From Roseibium aquae (GTDB lineage: Bacteria > Pseudomonadota > Alphaproteobacteria > Rhizobiales > Stappiaceae): 64,000 nt of DNA. Below, one piece after another: positions 27,713-37,178 of the stretch. The translations under genes and the position numbers were made by a program. Below the pieces are notes generated by a model, which was given only the letters and a program-made list of their open reading frames with translations, searched no databases and was not told the origin of the DNA. Position 1 is the first letter of the stretch. The number at the start of each line of letters is the position of its first letter. The stretch covers positions 62,001 to 126,000 of the forward strand of contig NZ_VXDC01000009.1 of NCBI RefSeq assembly GCF_008711285.1, read 5' to 3'.

Positions 27713-28510
27713 TCAGGCTTCGTCCCCAGCCTCTTTTTCCGCTTCCTTTTCCGCCCGCTTCCGCTCGATGAGTCTGACTGAAAGGATGGAGACTTCGTAG
27801 AGAAGGAGCGTGGGCAGTGCAAGACCGATCTGCGAGATCGGGTCGGGCGGCGTCAAAACGGCCGCCGCGGCGAATGCGCCGACAATCGCATATTTCCGCT
27901 TCTTCCTCAGGGTGTCGGCCGACACCATACCCGCCCGGCCCAGCAGCGTCAGGACGACGGGAAGCTGAAACACAAGACCGAAGGCGAAGATCAAGATCAT
28001 GATCAGGCCGAGATACTCGCTGACGCGCGGCAGAAGGGAAATGGCGGCCTGACCGGCGGAGCCGTCCTGCTCCATCGACAGGAAGAAGGTCATCGCCATC
28101 GGCATGACCAGAAAATAAACCAGGCACGCACCGATCAGGAACAGGATCGGAGTAGCGGCCAGAAACGGCAGGAACGCCCCCCGCTCTTCCTTGTAGAGGC
28201 CCGGCGCCACGAACATGTAGATCTGGGTGGCGACGACGGGAAAGGCGAGGAACAATGCGCCAAAAAGCGCCAGTTTCAATTGGGTGAAGAAGTACTCCTG
28301 GGGAGCCGTGTAGATCAGTTCGATGGGCCGGGTTTCCCCCGCCGCCCGCTCGTAAGGCACGACGAGAATGTTGAAGATGTCCGTGGCGAAGAAAAAGCAG
28401 ACCACGAACATCACCAGGATGGCCCCGATGGACCAGATCAGCCGCTGACGCAACTCGATCAGATGTTCGATGAGAGGCGCCTTGGAGGCGTCGATGTCTT
28501 CCTGGGTCAT
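27713..28510 (-). CDS. tatC: Twin-arginine translocase subunit TatC
   Basis: 265 aa with six predicted membrane helices. Conserved cytoplasmic [15 protein letters not shown] at the N-terminus, then [43 protein letters not shown] and the C-terminal [10 protein letters not shown]. It recognises the twin-arginine signal together with TatB. Its ATG overlaps the tatB stop (ATGA, 28507-28510). Confidence 0.97.
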   Translation of the reverse strand: MTQEDIDASKAPLIEHLIELRQRLIWSIGAILVMFVVCFFFATDIFNILVVPYERAAGETRPIELIYTAPQEYFFTQLKLALFGALFLAFPVVATQIYMFVAPGLYKEERGAFLPFLAATPILFLIGACLVYFLVMPMAMTFFLSMEQDGSAGQAAISLLPRVSEYLGLIMILIFAFGLVFQLPVVLTLLGRAGMVSADTLRKKRKYAIVGAFAAAAVLTPPDPISQIGLALPTLLLYEVSILSVRLIERKRAEKEAEKEAGDEA

Positions 28511-28983
28511 GCTTTGTTATCTTCCGCAACCGGTGCCGCGGCCGGATCTGGCGCGGAACCCGGAGCTGGGGCCGAAGAGGCGGCCGCGGGTTTGGTCGCC
28601 TCAGGTTTGGATACCTCAGGCGTTTCCGATACGGATGCCGCACCGGTTGGCGCCGCCGGCTTGCTGGCCGGTTGCGCGGGGTCCGGCGTCCCGCTCGTTC
28701 GCGGCTTGGCCTTGAAGTCGTCCTCGATGGACTTTTTCAGATCGCCGAGCGGATTGGTGTTTCCAATTTCCTCGACCTGTTTTTTCATGTCGAGAATGTC
28801 TGCCTCGCGCTCGGCTTCGCGCAGGGCGTCATTGAAAGTGGACTGAAACTCGCGCGACAACCGGCGCATCTTGCCGATTGTCTGGCCGAGCGAGCGCAGC
28901 ATGCGCGGCAAGTCCTTAGGGCCCACCACGATGATCGCAACGCAGGCGATCATCAGAAGTTCCGTCCAACCGATGTCGAACAT
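28507..28983 (-). CDS. tatB: Twin-arginine translocase subunit TatB
   Basis: 158 aa. The short N-terminal membrane helix [20 protein letters not shown] ends in [13 protein letters not shown], followed by an amphipathic helix ([20 protein letters not shown]). The C-terminal half is Pro/Ala/Lys-rich and of low complexity. It forms the signal-binding complex with TatC, whose gene overlaps its stop. tatA ends 49 bases before its upstream side. Confidence 0.96.
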   Translation of the reverse strand: MFDIGWTELLMIACVAIIVVGPKDLPRMLRSLGQTIGKMRRLSREFQSTFNDALREAEREADILDMKKQVEEIGNTNPLGDLKKSIEDDFKAKPRTSGTPDPAQPASKPAAPTGAASVSETPEVSKPEATKPAAASSAPAPGSAPDPAAAPVAEDNKA

Positions 28984-29032
28984 GTCAGATCCGCCGTTTC
29001 AAGAACCGGTGCGCGGCAAGGAGACGGCGCGT

Positions 29033-29266
29033 TTAGCTGGCCTTGGTCTTGTCTTCTGCCTTCTCGGCGGAGACGGTTTCCGACGGCTGATGATCAATCG
29101 TCTTGGCGGGCTCGCTGGCGGGCTTGTCGTCGTCCTCCGCCATGCCCTTCTTGAAGCTCTTGATCCCCTTGGCCACATCCCCCATCAGCTCGGAGATCTT
29201 ACCGCGTCCAAAAAGCAGAACGACGATCACCGCAATGATCAGAATCTGCCACACACTAATGCCCAT
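29033..29266 (-). CDS. tatA: Twin-arginine translocase subunit TatA
   Basis: 77 aa pore-forming subunit. [20 protein letters not shown] is the membrane helix, followed by the [20 protein letters not shown] amphipathic helix and an acidic/lysine tail. Of two in-frame ATGs, the one at 29266 is preferred: GGGAG lies eight bases upstream and the protein then begins with the conserved MGISVWQ. First gene of tatABC. Confidence 0.97.
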   Translation of the reverse strand: MGISVWQILIIAVIVVLLFGRGKISELMGDVAKGIKSFKKGMAEDDDKPASEPAKTIDHQPSETVSAEKAEDKTKAS

Positions 29267-29384
29267 ACGCCAAACTCCCATTCCCTAGGCTCTCGCGGCC
29301 CGGAGGCCCCTTGTACAAAAAAGCCATAGCCCCCGCAACACGGGTCATTCTGCAACGATGGGCGTAGCCGCACCCGGCGCCGAT

Positions 29385-30536
29385 CTACTTCAGATGTGCC
29401 GTGCCGGCTGGAAATACAAGAACATCCTTGGGATCGGTAGACACCGACACATCATTTCCCACCCGCCAGGGGCTGCCGGCGCGCAGCCGGGCATGAAGCG
29501 GTTCGTCAAGCCCATCCACGATAAGCGTGACCAAATCGACTTCCCCGACGAATCGTTTTGCCATGATCCGGGCCTGAACCGGACCGTTCTCCGGAGTATC
29601 CAGAAGGATCCCTTGCGGGCGGATACACACATCGACCTTGAGGCCCGGTGCGAAACCTGCGCCCACAACCGGACCAAGCGCCGTGTCCACCCTTGTTGCA
29701 TCGGCAGCCACGCCCTCGATCAGATTCACCTCGGAAAAGAAGCGCGCGACAAAGGCATCTACCGGGGTGTTGTACAGTTCGCCCGCCGTGCCGTGCTGCA
29801 CCAGCCGCCCCCCCCGCATCAGGGCGATCTTGTCGCCAAGGCGCATCGCCTCTTCCGGATCGTGGGTGACGATGATGCAGGTCGCGCGCGTTTCCCGCAG
29901 GATCGTCAAGGTCTCCTCGCGGACGCGGTCCCGCAGCCGCCGGTCCAGCCCGGAAAACGGTTCGTCCATCAGGAGGATCCCCGGGCGGGGCGCCATGGCG
30001 CGGGCAAGCGCGACACGCTGCTGTTCTCCGCCCGACAACGCATGCGGATAATCCGACGCATAGTCCGCCAAACCGACCCGGCTCAACGCAGCCCTGGCGA
30101 TCTTTTCCCGGTCCTGTTTCGGCATATTGGTGAGGCCGAACATGACATTCTCGCCGATCGTCATATGGGGAAACAGCGCATAGTCCTGAAACATCAGTCC
30201 GACGCCGCGCCGTTCAGGCGGCAAGAACACGTTCGGGCCCGCCACCTCCCGGCCATTGATCAGCACGCGCCCGCTCGTCTGCCGCTCGATGCCGGCCGCG
30301 ACCCGCATCAGAGTCGTTTTGCCGCAGCCGGAATGACCGAGCAGACACAGCACTTCGCCCGGCGCGATTTCCAGGGAAAGATCACGCACGGAAGGCACAT
30401 CTCCATAATGATGGGTAACGGCCTCATAGGTCAGGCCCGCCGCGATCGTGGCACCGGCCGTTCCCCGTTCCCCCCAGCGCGGGCCTTCCGCGGCACCCGG
30501 ATCCCGAGTGTCGTTCCCGTCAATGTGTCTTGGCAT
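29385..30536 (-). CDS. FbpC/PotA-type ABC transporter ATPase without transport partners
   Basis: 383 aa. Walker A LLGHSGCGKTTLMR, Q-loop MFQDYALFPHM, signature LSGGEQQRVALARA, Walker B ILLMDEPFSGLD and switch His in IIVTHDPEEAM. A C-terminal extension of about 120 residues resembles a TOBE-like regulatory domain. It is closest in pattern to ferric iron or polyamine importer ATPases (FbpC type), but no permease or binding protein gene lies nearby. It starts 5 bases after scpB, so it is likely co-transcribed with scpAB, an unexpected site for a transporter gene. The substrate is unknown. Confidence 0.85.
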   Translation of the reverse strand: MPRHIDGNDTRDPGAAEGPRWGERGTAGATIAAGLTYEAVTHHYGDVPSVRDLSLEIAPGEVLCLLGHSGCGKTTLMRVAAGIERQTSGRVLINGREVAGPNVFLPPERRGVGLMFQDYALFPHMTIGENVMFGLTNMPKQDREKIARAALSRVGLADYASDYPHALSGGEQQRVALARAMAPRPGILLMDEPFSGLDRRLRDRVREETLTILRETRATCIIVTHDPEEAMRLGDKIALMRGGRLVQHGTAGELYNTPVDAFVARFFSEVNLIEGVAADATRVDTALGPVVGAGFAPGLKVDVCIRPQGILLDTPENGPVQARIMAKRFVGEVDLVTLIVDGLDEPLHARLRAGSPWRVGNDVSVSTDPKDVLVFPAGTAHLK

Positions 30537-30541
30537 ATGGG

Positions 30542-31255
30542 TCAGCGGTCCAGGTCCTGACTGTCATCGAAAAGACCATCCTCTTCCAGCGGATCCTCAT
30601 CAGCTGTCAAGTCTTCTACGTCATTGGGCATCGGCACTATGAAGGAGGCCGGGACGGCGCTGTCAAGCAGCCCTGCCCCTTTCAATTCCTCCAAACCCGG
30701 CAGGTCCTTCACGCTCTCAAGTCCGAAATGGACCAGAAACCCCTCGGTGGTCCCATAGGTTACGGGACGGCCGGGCGTCCGGCGGCGGCCGCGCATCCGC
30801 ACCCACCCAGTCTCCAACAGCACGTCAAGCGTGCCCTTGGACGTGGAAACACCGCGGATCTCCTCGATCTCCGCCCGCGTCACCGGTTGATGATAGGCAA
30901 TGATGGCAAGGGTCTCCAGGGCAGCCCGCGACAGCTTCTTCTGCTCCTCGGTGCTGCGGCGCATCAAGAAGGAGAGATCTTCGGCGGTTCGAAAACACCA
31001 TTTTCCGGCCACCTGCACCAGATTGACCCCGCGCGCCGCGTATGTCCGCCGCAACGCCTCCAGGATACCGTCGACATCGGCGCCCCGCGGCAACCGGTCG
31101 GCGAGTTCCTCCCTGGACAGGGGATCGGCCGAGGCGAACAGCAGCGCTTCAACCATCCGCATGCCCTCCCGGTCGGACTTGCCGTCCGGCCCTGTCCGGC
31201 GGTCGCGCGGAACCGCGAGATCAAGAAGCTGTCCCTCAGGCTTCATCGGAGTCAT
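30542..31255 (-). CDS. scpB: Segregation and condensation protein ScpB
   Basis: 237 aa. Two winged-helix domains (MVEALLFASADPLSREELAD; LSRAALETLAIIAYHQPVTR; EIRGVSTSKGTLDVLLETGW; YGTTEGFLVHFGLESVKDLP) then an acidic tail. It binds ScpA and SMC in chromosome condensation. The frame stays open far into scpA; the conserved part fits a start at 31255 (ATG) or 31246 (ATG), overlapping scpA by 10-20 bases. The choice between these is uncertain. Confidence 0.93.
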   Translation of the reverse strand: MTPMKPEGQLLDLAVPRDRRTGPDGKSDREGMRMVEALLFASADPLSREELADRLPRGADVDGILEALRRTYAARGVNLVQVAGKWCFRTAEDLSFLMRRSTEEQKKLSRAALETLAIIAYHQPVTRAEIEEIRGVSTSKGTLDVLLETGWVRMRGRRRTPGRPVTYGTTEGFLVHFGLESVKDLPGLEELKGAGLLDSAVPASFIVPMPNDVEDLTADEDPLEEDGLFDDSQDLDR

Positions 31256-32048
31256 CCCTGGTGGCGGCGCGCACATAGACCGTCTCGAAGGCTCCGCTCT
31301 GTCGGATTTCGAGCCGGCCTTCACGCACCATTTCGAGGCTGGCGGAGAAAGAACTGGCCACCACCGTGGCCCAGTCCTTGTCGTTGTAAAGATACTCTTG
31401 GAGATAGCTGGTGATCGGCGCCCACTCCGCAACCTGCCCGATCAGCCGGGTCAGCAGGTCGCGCGCCTCCTGCAAGGACCAGACCGTGCGGCGCAAGACC
31501 TGGACAGACGTCACCGATTGACGCTGGCGTTGCGTGGCGTATGCGGACAGAAGCTCATAGATGGTCGCGTCGAAAACGCTCTTGTGCACGATGCTTTCGG
31601 TTTCAGGGGCGCCCCGGGCAAACACGTCGCGGCCCAACCGGTTTTGGGCCAACAGCTTGCCGGATGCCTCACGCATGGCTTCGAGGCGCCGCAGGCGGAA
31701 GGCGAGCGCCGCCGCAAGCTCCTCACCGGTCGGTTCGTCTTCCTGCTTCTGTTCGGGGATCAGGAGGCGCGATTTGAGATAGGCCAGCCAGGCGGCCATG
31801 ACGAGATAATCCGCGGCCAGTTCCAGCCGCAGCCGGCGCGCTTCGATCACAAAATTCAGATATTGCTCCACCAGAGCGAGGATCGAGATCCGGGCCAGAT
31901 CGACCTTTTGATTGCGCGCCAGCGCCAGAAGAAGATCAAGCGGGCCCTCGAAGCCGTCCACATCGACAACGAGTTGCGGGTCGGAGATGGCCCGGTCCTG
32001 CGCCGGATCGCCGTCCGCCCAAAAGTCTTTCAACTCTTCTTGCGCCAT
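31236..32048 (-). CDS. scpA: Segregation and condensation protein ScpA
   Basis: 270 aa kleisin of the SMC-ScpAB complex. N-terminal signature VDVDGFEGPLDLLLALARNQ binds the SMC neck; DYLVMAAWLAYLKSRLLIPE follows; the C-terminal winged helix has VASSFSASLEMVREGRLEIRQ-type sequence. The ATG at 32048 gives a normal N-terminus; a GTG at 32087 is in frame. It overlaps scpB. Confidence 0.95.
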   Translation of the reverse strand: MAQEELKDFWADGDPAQDRAISDPQLVVDVDGFEGPLDLLLALARNQKVDLARISILALVEQYLNFVIEARRLRLELAADYLVMAAWLAYLKSRLLIPEQKQEDEPTGEELAAALAFRLRRLEAMREASGKLLAQNRLGRDVFARGAPETESIVHKSVFDATIYELLSAYATQRQRQSVTSVQVLRRTVWSLQEARDLLTRLIGQVAEWAPITSYLQEYLYNDKDWATVVASSFSASLEMVREGRLEIRQSGAFETVYVRAATRDDSDEA

Positions 32049-32230
32049 ATCTGCCGCGCCCTCAGCTGTCCCAATCAAGGCCCGCACCGGAGCTTCCAGC
32101 CTTTCTCAAGCCCAACACGCCATAATCGTTTCTCAAGGCCCAGGCGTAAAGATAACGCATGGATGGGACCCGGCCGGCTCGGCAGCGTCCGCTCTCCGGT
32201 CGACGTCCGTCTCAGCGCCTGCGCGCGGAT

Positions 32231-33259
32231 CTAGCCCGGCCGTTGCCATACGGGACGCAATCGGGCGTCCAGCTCGGCAAGTGCCTGCTCCGGATCGAGC
32301 CGGGTCGCAGCCCCGGTCCGACACTCAAGCACTTTTTGGCAACGCTCCGCCCGAACACCAAACATTTCCGGCGCAACCGCCGCGACCGCCTGCATTTCTG
32401 CCATGTCCCCGTTGCAGTGAAGCACCAGGTCGCAGCCAGCTTCAAAGGTTTTCGCGGCACGCGCGGACATATCCCCACCTAGGGCCTTCATGGAGATATC
32501 GTCGGACATCAAACAGCCCTCGAAACCGATGTCTCCGCGAATCACCTCCGTAATGACCTTGACGCTCTGGGTGGCGGGATTGTCCGGATCGATTTCCGGG
32601 TAAAGAAGATGCGCCGTCATCGCCAGCGGCAGGTGGCGGAGGGCTCTGAACGGCGCAAAGTCGGCCGCGCGCAATGTCTCCAAAGGCGCCTCGATCACCG
32701 GCAGTTCCAGATGGCTGTCGACCCGCGCCCGTCCGTGTCCGGGAAGATGCTTGATCACCGGCAAAACGCCGCCGGCCATCAGGCCATCCGCCACGCACAG
32801 CCCGAGATCGGCGACGATCTCCGGGTCGGCCGAAAAGGCACGGTCCCCGATCGCGTCAACGGTATCGGCAAGAAGCAGGTCCAGACACGGCAGGCAATCA
32901 ATCGTGATACCAAGATCAAGCAAGACCTGAGCAATCAGGTGCGCCCCGAGGCGGGCGGCGTACCGGCCGGCGGCCGCATCCTGTTCATAGAGCCGCGCAT
33001 ATGCCTGCTGCGGCGGAAAGACTGGCCAATGGGGTGGGCGGAGGCGTTGAACCCGCCCCCCTTCCTGATCGATCAGGACGGGGGCATCCGGCCGGCCCAC
33101 CGCATCGCGATAAGCCCGCACAAGATCCTGCACCTGGCCGGGCGTTGAAACGTTGCGGGCGAAAAGAATGAGGCCCCACGGCTGTTCGCGGGTGAAAAAC
33201 GCACGCTCCTCATCGCTGAGCTGCAGCCCGGCGCAGCCGGATATGAAGGCCTTTGTCAT
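32231..33259 (-). CDS. nagZ: Beta-N-acetylhexosaminidase NagZ
   Basis: 342 aa glycoside hydrolase family 3 enzyme of cell-wall recycling; it removes GlcNAc from muropeptides in the cytoplasm. Motifs: PVLIDQEGGRVQRLRPPHWP near the start, the catalytic loop VIKHLPGHGRARVDSHLELP with its His-Asp pair, and the nucleophile region CLMSDDISMKALGG. It precedes scpA by 182 bases in the same direction. Confidence 0.95.
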   Translation of the reverse strand: MTKAFISGCAGLQLSDEERAFFTREQPWGLILFARNVSTPGQVQDLVRAYRDAVGRPDAPVLIDQEGGRVQRLRPPHWPVFPPQQAYARLYEQDAAAGRYAARLGAHLIAQVLLDLGITIDCLPCLDLLLADTVDAIGDRAFSADPEIVADLGLCVADGLMAGGVLPVIKHLPGHGRARVDSHLELPVIEAPLETLRAADFAPFRALRHLPLAMTAHLLYPEIDPDNPATQSVKVITEVIRGDIGFEGCLMSDDISMKALGGDMSARAAKTFEAGCDLVLHCNGDMAEMQAVAAVAPEMFGVRAERCQKVLECRTGAATRLDPEQALAELDARLRPVWQRPG

Positions 33260-33346
33260 GAGGTCCGCTTATCCTGCGACGGCCCGCGCCGTCAAGAAAA
33301 CAAAACCCGGCTTGCGGATCCCCCTTCCGCTCTGCCAAGTAGATGC

Positions 33347-34399
33347 ATGTTTGTTCACCTGGAGACCCGCATGCGCGCCCGCCACGATCTTCCCGCCGGA
33401 ACCCTTCACCGCCTGCAGGTCACATCGCCGCTGCTGGCCCAAAACAGGCTTGGAGATCCCGCGATCCGGGAGGTGGTCGTTTATATCCCGCACGGCCAGA
33501 CCGGCGAAGGCCTGCCCCTCCTCGTCGATCTCGTCGGTTATACCTCGGGCGGCCCGGCCCACACCAACTGGAAGAACTTCGGTGAGAACGTTCCCGAACG
33601 GCTCGACCGCCTGATCCATGACGGAGAAATGCCGCCTGTGGCGGTTGCCTTTCCCGACTGTTTCACGCGGCTTGGGGGCAATCAGTACATCGACAGCTTG
33701 GCCATGGGCCCTTGGGCGACCTGGCTCACGACCGACATGCTGACCGCGGTCGAAAAGGCATTCGGCTGCGGCGGCCCAGGCAAGCGCGGCGTCTTCGGCA
33801 AATCGTCAGGCGGTTACGGTTCCATCGTCCATGGCATGCAGCATGCCGACGTCTGGTCGGCGGCCGCCTGCCATTCCGGAGACATGGCGTTCGAACTCTG
33901 CTACCTGCCGGAAATGCCGGGGGTCTTGCGCGCGCTGGCGAAAAAGGGATCGATCGAGGCCTTCGTCACAGATTTCGAAACCGGTCCGAAGTACCCGGGC
34001 TCCGCCCTGCATGACCTGATGACCCTGGCGATGGCCGCCACCTATGACCCTGACCCGGATCCCTCGGTGTTTTGCGGCATCCGTCTCCCGGTCGATTGGG
34101 AAACCTGCGAGTTGGACCCTGATCGCTGGGCAGCCTGGCTGTCCTGGGATCCGGTTGTCATGGCGGACCAGCCCGAACACATCGAGGCGCTGAAATCTCT
34201 CAAAGCCCTGTGGATCGATTGCGGCAATGCCGACCAGTACAATCTGGTGTATGGAGCCCGGCGGCTCACGCGGAAACTCACATCGGCTGGCGTGAACCAC
34301 GTTTATGAGGAATTCAACGACACGCACTCATCCATCGACTACCGCATGGATCGAAGCTTGCCTTTCCTCGCCAAGGCTCTCGTCAGCGCCGCGCGCTGA
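33347..34399 (+). CDS. Alpha/beta hydrolase-fold esterase (PF00756-like)
   Basis: 350 aa. The nucleophile elbow is GKSSGGYGS near residue 151; a catalytic Asp fits LWIDCGNADQYN and the His EEFNDTHSSID. No signal peptide is seen, so it is probably cytoplasmic. The fold resembles esterase D and enterochelin-esterase-like hydrolases, but I cannot assign a substrate. It sits on the plus strand between minus-strand nagZ and the SPOR gene, interrupting an otherwise conserved block, so it may be a lineage-specific insertion. A start at 33371 is also possible. Confidence 0.82.
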   Translation: MFVHLETRMRARHDLPAGTLHRLQVTSPLLAQNRLGDPAIREVVVYIPHGQTGEGLPLLVDLVGYTSGGPAHTNWKNFGENVPERLDRLIHDGEMPPVAVAFPDCFTRLGGNQYIDSLAMGPWATWLTTDMLTAVEKAFGCGGPGKRGVFGKSSGGYGSIVHGMQHADVWSAAACHSGDMAFELCYLPEMPGVLRALAKKGSIEAFVTDFETGPKYPGSALHDLMTLAMAATYDPDPDPSVFCGIRLPVDWETCELDPDRWAAWLSWDPVVMADQPEHIEALKSLKALWIDCGNADQYNLVYGARRLTRKLTSAGVNHVYEEFNDTHSSIDYRMDRSLPFLAKALVSAAR

Positions 34400-34429
34400 G
34401 GACCCGCCAGGTACCTGCCACCCCGGCCG

Positions 34430-34444
34430 CGCGGGAGCCCCGCG
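34430..34444. terminator. Hairpin between convergent esterase and SPOR genes
   Basis: CGCGGG (34430-34435), loop AGC, CCCGCG (34439-34444) in the 64-base gap between converging genes. There is no T run on either side, so termination here is only a possibility. Confidence 0.35.
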
Positions 34445-34463
34445 ACCAGGGGTGCGGACACCG

Positions 34464-37103
34464 CTAGTTCTGCCGGACGAAACAGTCGCCGCCGGCGGCC
34501 TTCAGGTTTTCGCACAAGCTAATCGCCTCCGCCCGCGACCCCGTCGGGATGCGGGCGCGGTAGAACGTCCCGCGATCCGCCAGGTCGGCACGCACGATGA
34601 CTGCGGACCGGCTGCCAAGAACGGAGGGGAAGCGCTGCTGCAGGCTGTTATAGGCGCTCTGGGCCGCCTGTTCCGACCGTTGCGAGGTGACCTGGACGAT
34701 ATAGGTGCCGGAAGGAATGGTCCCGCCAAGGGACGGTGCCGGCGCGGCGGCTGCACTTTGAGCCGGAGCCGCAGCAGGATTGGTGAGATTGAGCGGACCA
34801 TTCGCTGCGGGCGGCGCTGTGACCGCCGGTGCGGCAGGCGCGGTCACGGCTGGCGCCCGGGCGATCTGGACGGGCGGTTCCGGCTTGCGCCGGGGCTGAA
34901 CGGCGGCGACATCGGGCAAGCTGACTTGCGGTTGCGCTGTGTCCACCGGAGCCGTCGCAGCGGGCTGTCCGATGTCCGGCGTTGCCGGCACGGGCGCCGA
35001 AACCGCCGGAACGGCTGGCGTTTGCGTCGTGATCTCGGCGGAAGCAGTTTCCGAGGGCGTTGGAACCGGTTCGCTTGGCGCGGCGGTCACGGGAACCGTG
35101 CTCACGGTGCGTGTTCCTGCCGGGCTGTCGCTGTCGCCATCGGAGATGATCGTGCCGTCCGGCCGGACGACCAGAGTTCGGACCCGACGGGGCACGCCCG
35201 GAGCCTGGGCACCTGGCCCGTCCACCACAGCGGGCGCAGGAGGCAGGTTCGCCACGTCCGGGGTTTCCGGCACCACGAGTTGCCCGCCGTCACCGCCATC
35301 AGCGCCCCCGACCCGGTCATAGATCAGCTTCGCAGTGGACGGATCGGCTGCAGGCTCCGTGCTTTCGGGGAAAACCTTCAGCGGTTCCTGTATGCCCGCA
35401 ATGATTGGCGGTGCACCGGAGGGAACAGAGACCGCATCGCCATCGTAAAGCGCGAAAGCCCCGGCACCCAGGACAGCCACACCGATGATGGCGGCCGCAG
35501 CGTAGAGACCTTTGCGCGATTTTGCTTCGATCGGCTCCGCCGCCGCTCGCTCTTCCCTCGAATGTTGCGGCAAGACACCGCTTCCGCTCAGACTGGGGTC
35601 GCTCTCCTGCATCGCCCGGGCGACCTCTTCAAGGTCGTAACCGCCCGGAGGCGGCGGCATTTCATCCTCATCGGACCGGGGCAAGGACGCGGCCGCTGCA
35701 GGCCAGGTCATGTTGTCGATATCGTCCGCCGTCCCGTTGTCCATGGGAGGCTGGCTCCCGATGGGGTTCCCCGCAACTCTTCCCGCAGGCGCACCGGATT
35801 GCATCGGCGCGCCATAAGCCGGCTGGTTCAGTCCAACGGAGATCGTCGGGGCCTCCACCGCGGCGGCGGGCGCCGCGATGCTGGACACCGCCGGTGCGGA
35901 TGGCCGGGAGAAGCCGCCCTGATCTGACCTTTCGGATGCCACAGCGGTTTCCTCTTGCGCCCCAAGCCGCGGCTCCGCCTGGAATTGCGGGGCATTGCGG
36001 ACTTGCGCACCCAAATCGCGCTCCAGGTCTGCAAACAGACTGTCGAAACCCGAGGACAGGTCATCCGAGGGAGTATCCGCCGGCAAATCTGACGACGCCT
36101 CATCCATGCCCTGGGTTCCCCGCCACCCGTCCGGCGTCCGCAGAGGGGTCCCGGTTGCCTCGCCACCACCGCGAGGCGCCTGATCGAATGCAGCCTCCGG
36201 TTCCGCTGGCCCGGCGTCGTAAGCACCTGGACCAGGTTCCACGCGGGGCGCGGGCGCACCTGCCGGTTCGCCGTGTCGTGGACCGGCCATGCGGGCCAGA
36301 ACTTCGAGGGGATCGGTCCGCTCTTCCGGCGAAACGGCTGTTTGCGCGGGAGCGGTTTCAGCGGGCTGAGACGTGTAAAACGGGTCGGACGGCGCAACCG
36401 GCTGGACTGGACTCCCGTGCGCCGGGTCGCCGATCCGGCCGTGTGGCGTGAAGGACTGGCGCAGTGCACCTGCCAGTTCGTCTTCCAGTTCAGCCGTCAG
36501 ATTCGCTTCCAGATCCAACGATACGGAGCGATCGAAGCTCGGGCTGGGAGCATCCAGGGTGGGTTGCACGGGCAGCGAACCGGACACCGGGTCGGTCCCC
36601 GGCCGATGCGCGCCATAGGAGCCCTCGAACCCGTCACGCTGCCCTTCCGGCGCGCGCGGCGCGGCGGGCTCCCTGTAGGCGGGTTCGACCGCCGCCATCG
36701 GCGGCACCGCCGGATAGCCGCCCTGTTCCGACCAGCCTGCTCCAGCATGCGGGTCCGGGTAAGCCTGCGCCCGATCGTCATAAGGATCTATCTGCGGATG
36801 GGTTACGGGATCGGCAGTCGCAGCAAGCGTTCCCGCCTCAGGTTCGGCTTGCTCAACCGGCAGCGGCTCTGGATGCTGGGCTGATGGCGCTGGATTGGTT
36901 TCAGTGTCGAAATCACTGAGACCGGCGAAGTAGTCCGTGCTGCCAACACGCCCGCTGGCCACGGAACCCCCGGTTTGGGTATTCTGATGGACGATCCGCG
37001 CCAGCTCAAGCAGCGGATCCTCAATCGGCAGGTCCTCGGACGAACGTCCCGAGTCTGGTCCGCGCGTGTATGGCTGTGCGAGATCGTCAGGGTCTTTTGA
37101 CAT
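34464..37103 (-). CDS. Large SPOR-domain membrane protein
   Basis: 879 aa. The N-terminal 500 or so residues are Pro/Ala/acidic and low in complexity. A single membrane helix (GLYAAAAIIGVAVLGAGAFA) follows, then a Pro/Ala-rich periplasmic linker and a C-terminal SPOR domain (SGTYIVQVTSQRSEQAAQSA ... GDCFVRQN) that binds denuded glycan at division sites. The ATG at 37103 is chosen. It follows argS by 75 bases in the same direction, as in related genomes. A role in cell division or envelope integrity is inferred from SPOR. Confidence 0.87.
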   Translation of the reverse strand: MSKDPDDLAQPYTRGPDSGRSSEDLPIEDPLLELARIVHQNTQTGGSVASGRVGSTDYFAGLSDFDTETNPAPSAQHPEPLPVEQAEPEAGTLAATADPVTHPQIDPYDDRAQAYPDPHAGAGWSEQGGYPAVPPMAAVEPAYREPAAPRAPEGQRDGFEGSYGAHRPGTDPVSGSLPVQPTLDAPSPSFDRSVSLDLEANLTAELEDELAGALRQSFTPHGRIGDPAHGSPVQPVAPSDPFYTSQPAETAPAQTAVSPEERTDPLEVLARMAGPRHGEPAGAPAPRVEPGPGAYDAGPAEPEAAFDQAPRGGGEATGTPLRTPDGWRGTQGMDEASSDLPADTPSDDLSSGFDSLFADLERDLGAQVRNAPQFQAEPRLGAQEETAVASERSDQGGFSRPSAPAVSSIAAPAAAVEAPTISVGLNQPAYGAPMQSGAPAGRVAGNPIGSQPPMDNGTADDIDNMTWPAAAASLPRSDEDEMPPPPGGYDLEEVARAMQESDPSLSGSGVLPQHSREERAAAEPIEAKSRKGLYAAAAIIGVAVLGAGAFALYDGDAVSVPSGAPPIIAGIQEPLKVFPESTEPAADPSTAKLIYDRVGGADGGDGGQLVVPETPDVANLPPAPAVVDGPGAQAPGVPRRVRTLVVRPDGTIISDGDSDSPAGTRTVSTVPVTAAPSEPVPTPSETASAEITTQTPAVPAVSAPVPATPDIGQPAATAPVDTAQPQVSLPDVAAVQPRRKPEPPVQIARAPAVTAPAAPAVTAPPAANGPLNLTNPAAAPAQSAAAAPAPSLGGTIPSGTYIVQVTSQRSEQAAQSAYNSLQQRFPSVLGSRSAVIVRADLADRGTFYRARIPTGSRAEAISLCENLKAAGGDCFVRQN

Positions 37104-37178
37104 GAACGTTTTGCAATCCGACCTTACTCGGCCCGGCCCCACGCTATGGTGGAGGGCCTACGGGCCTCTACAGCGACT

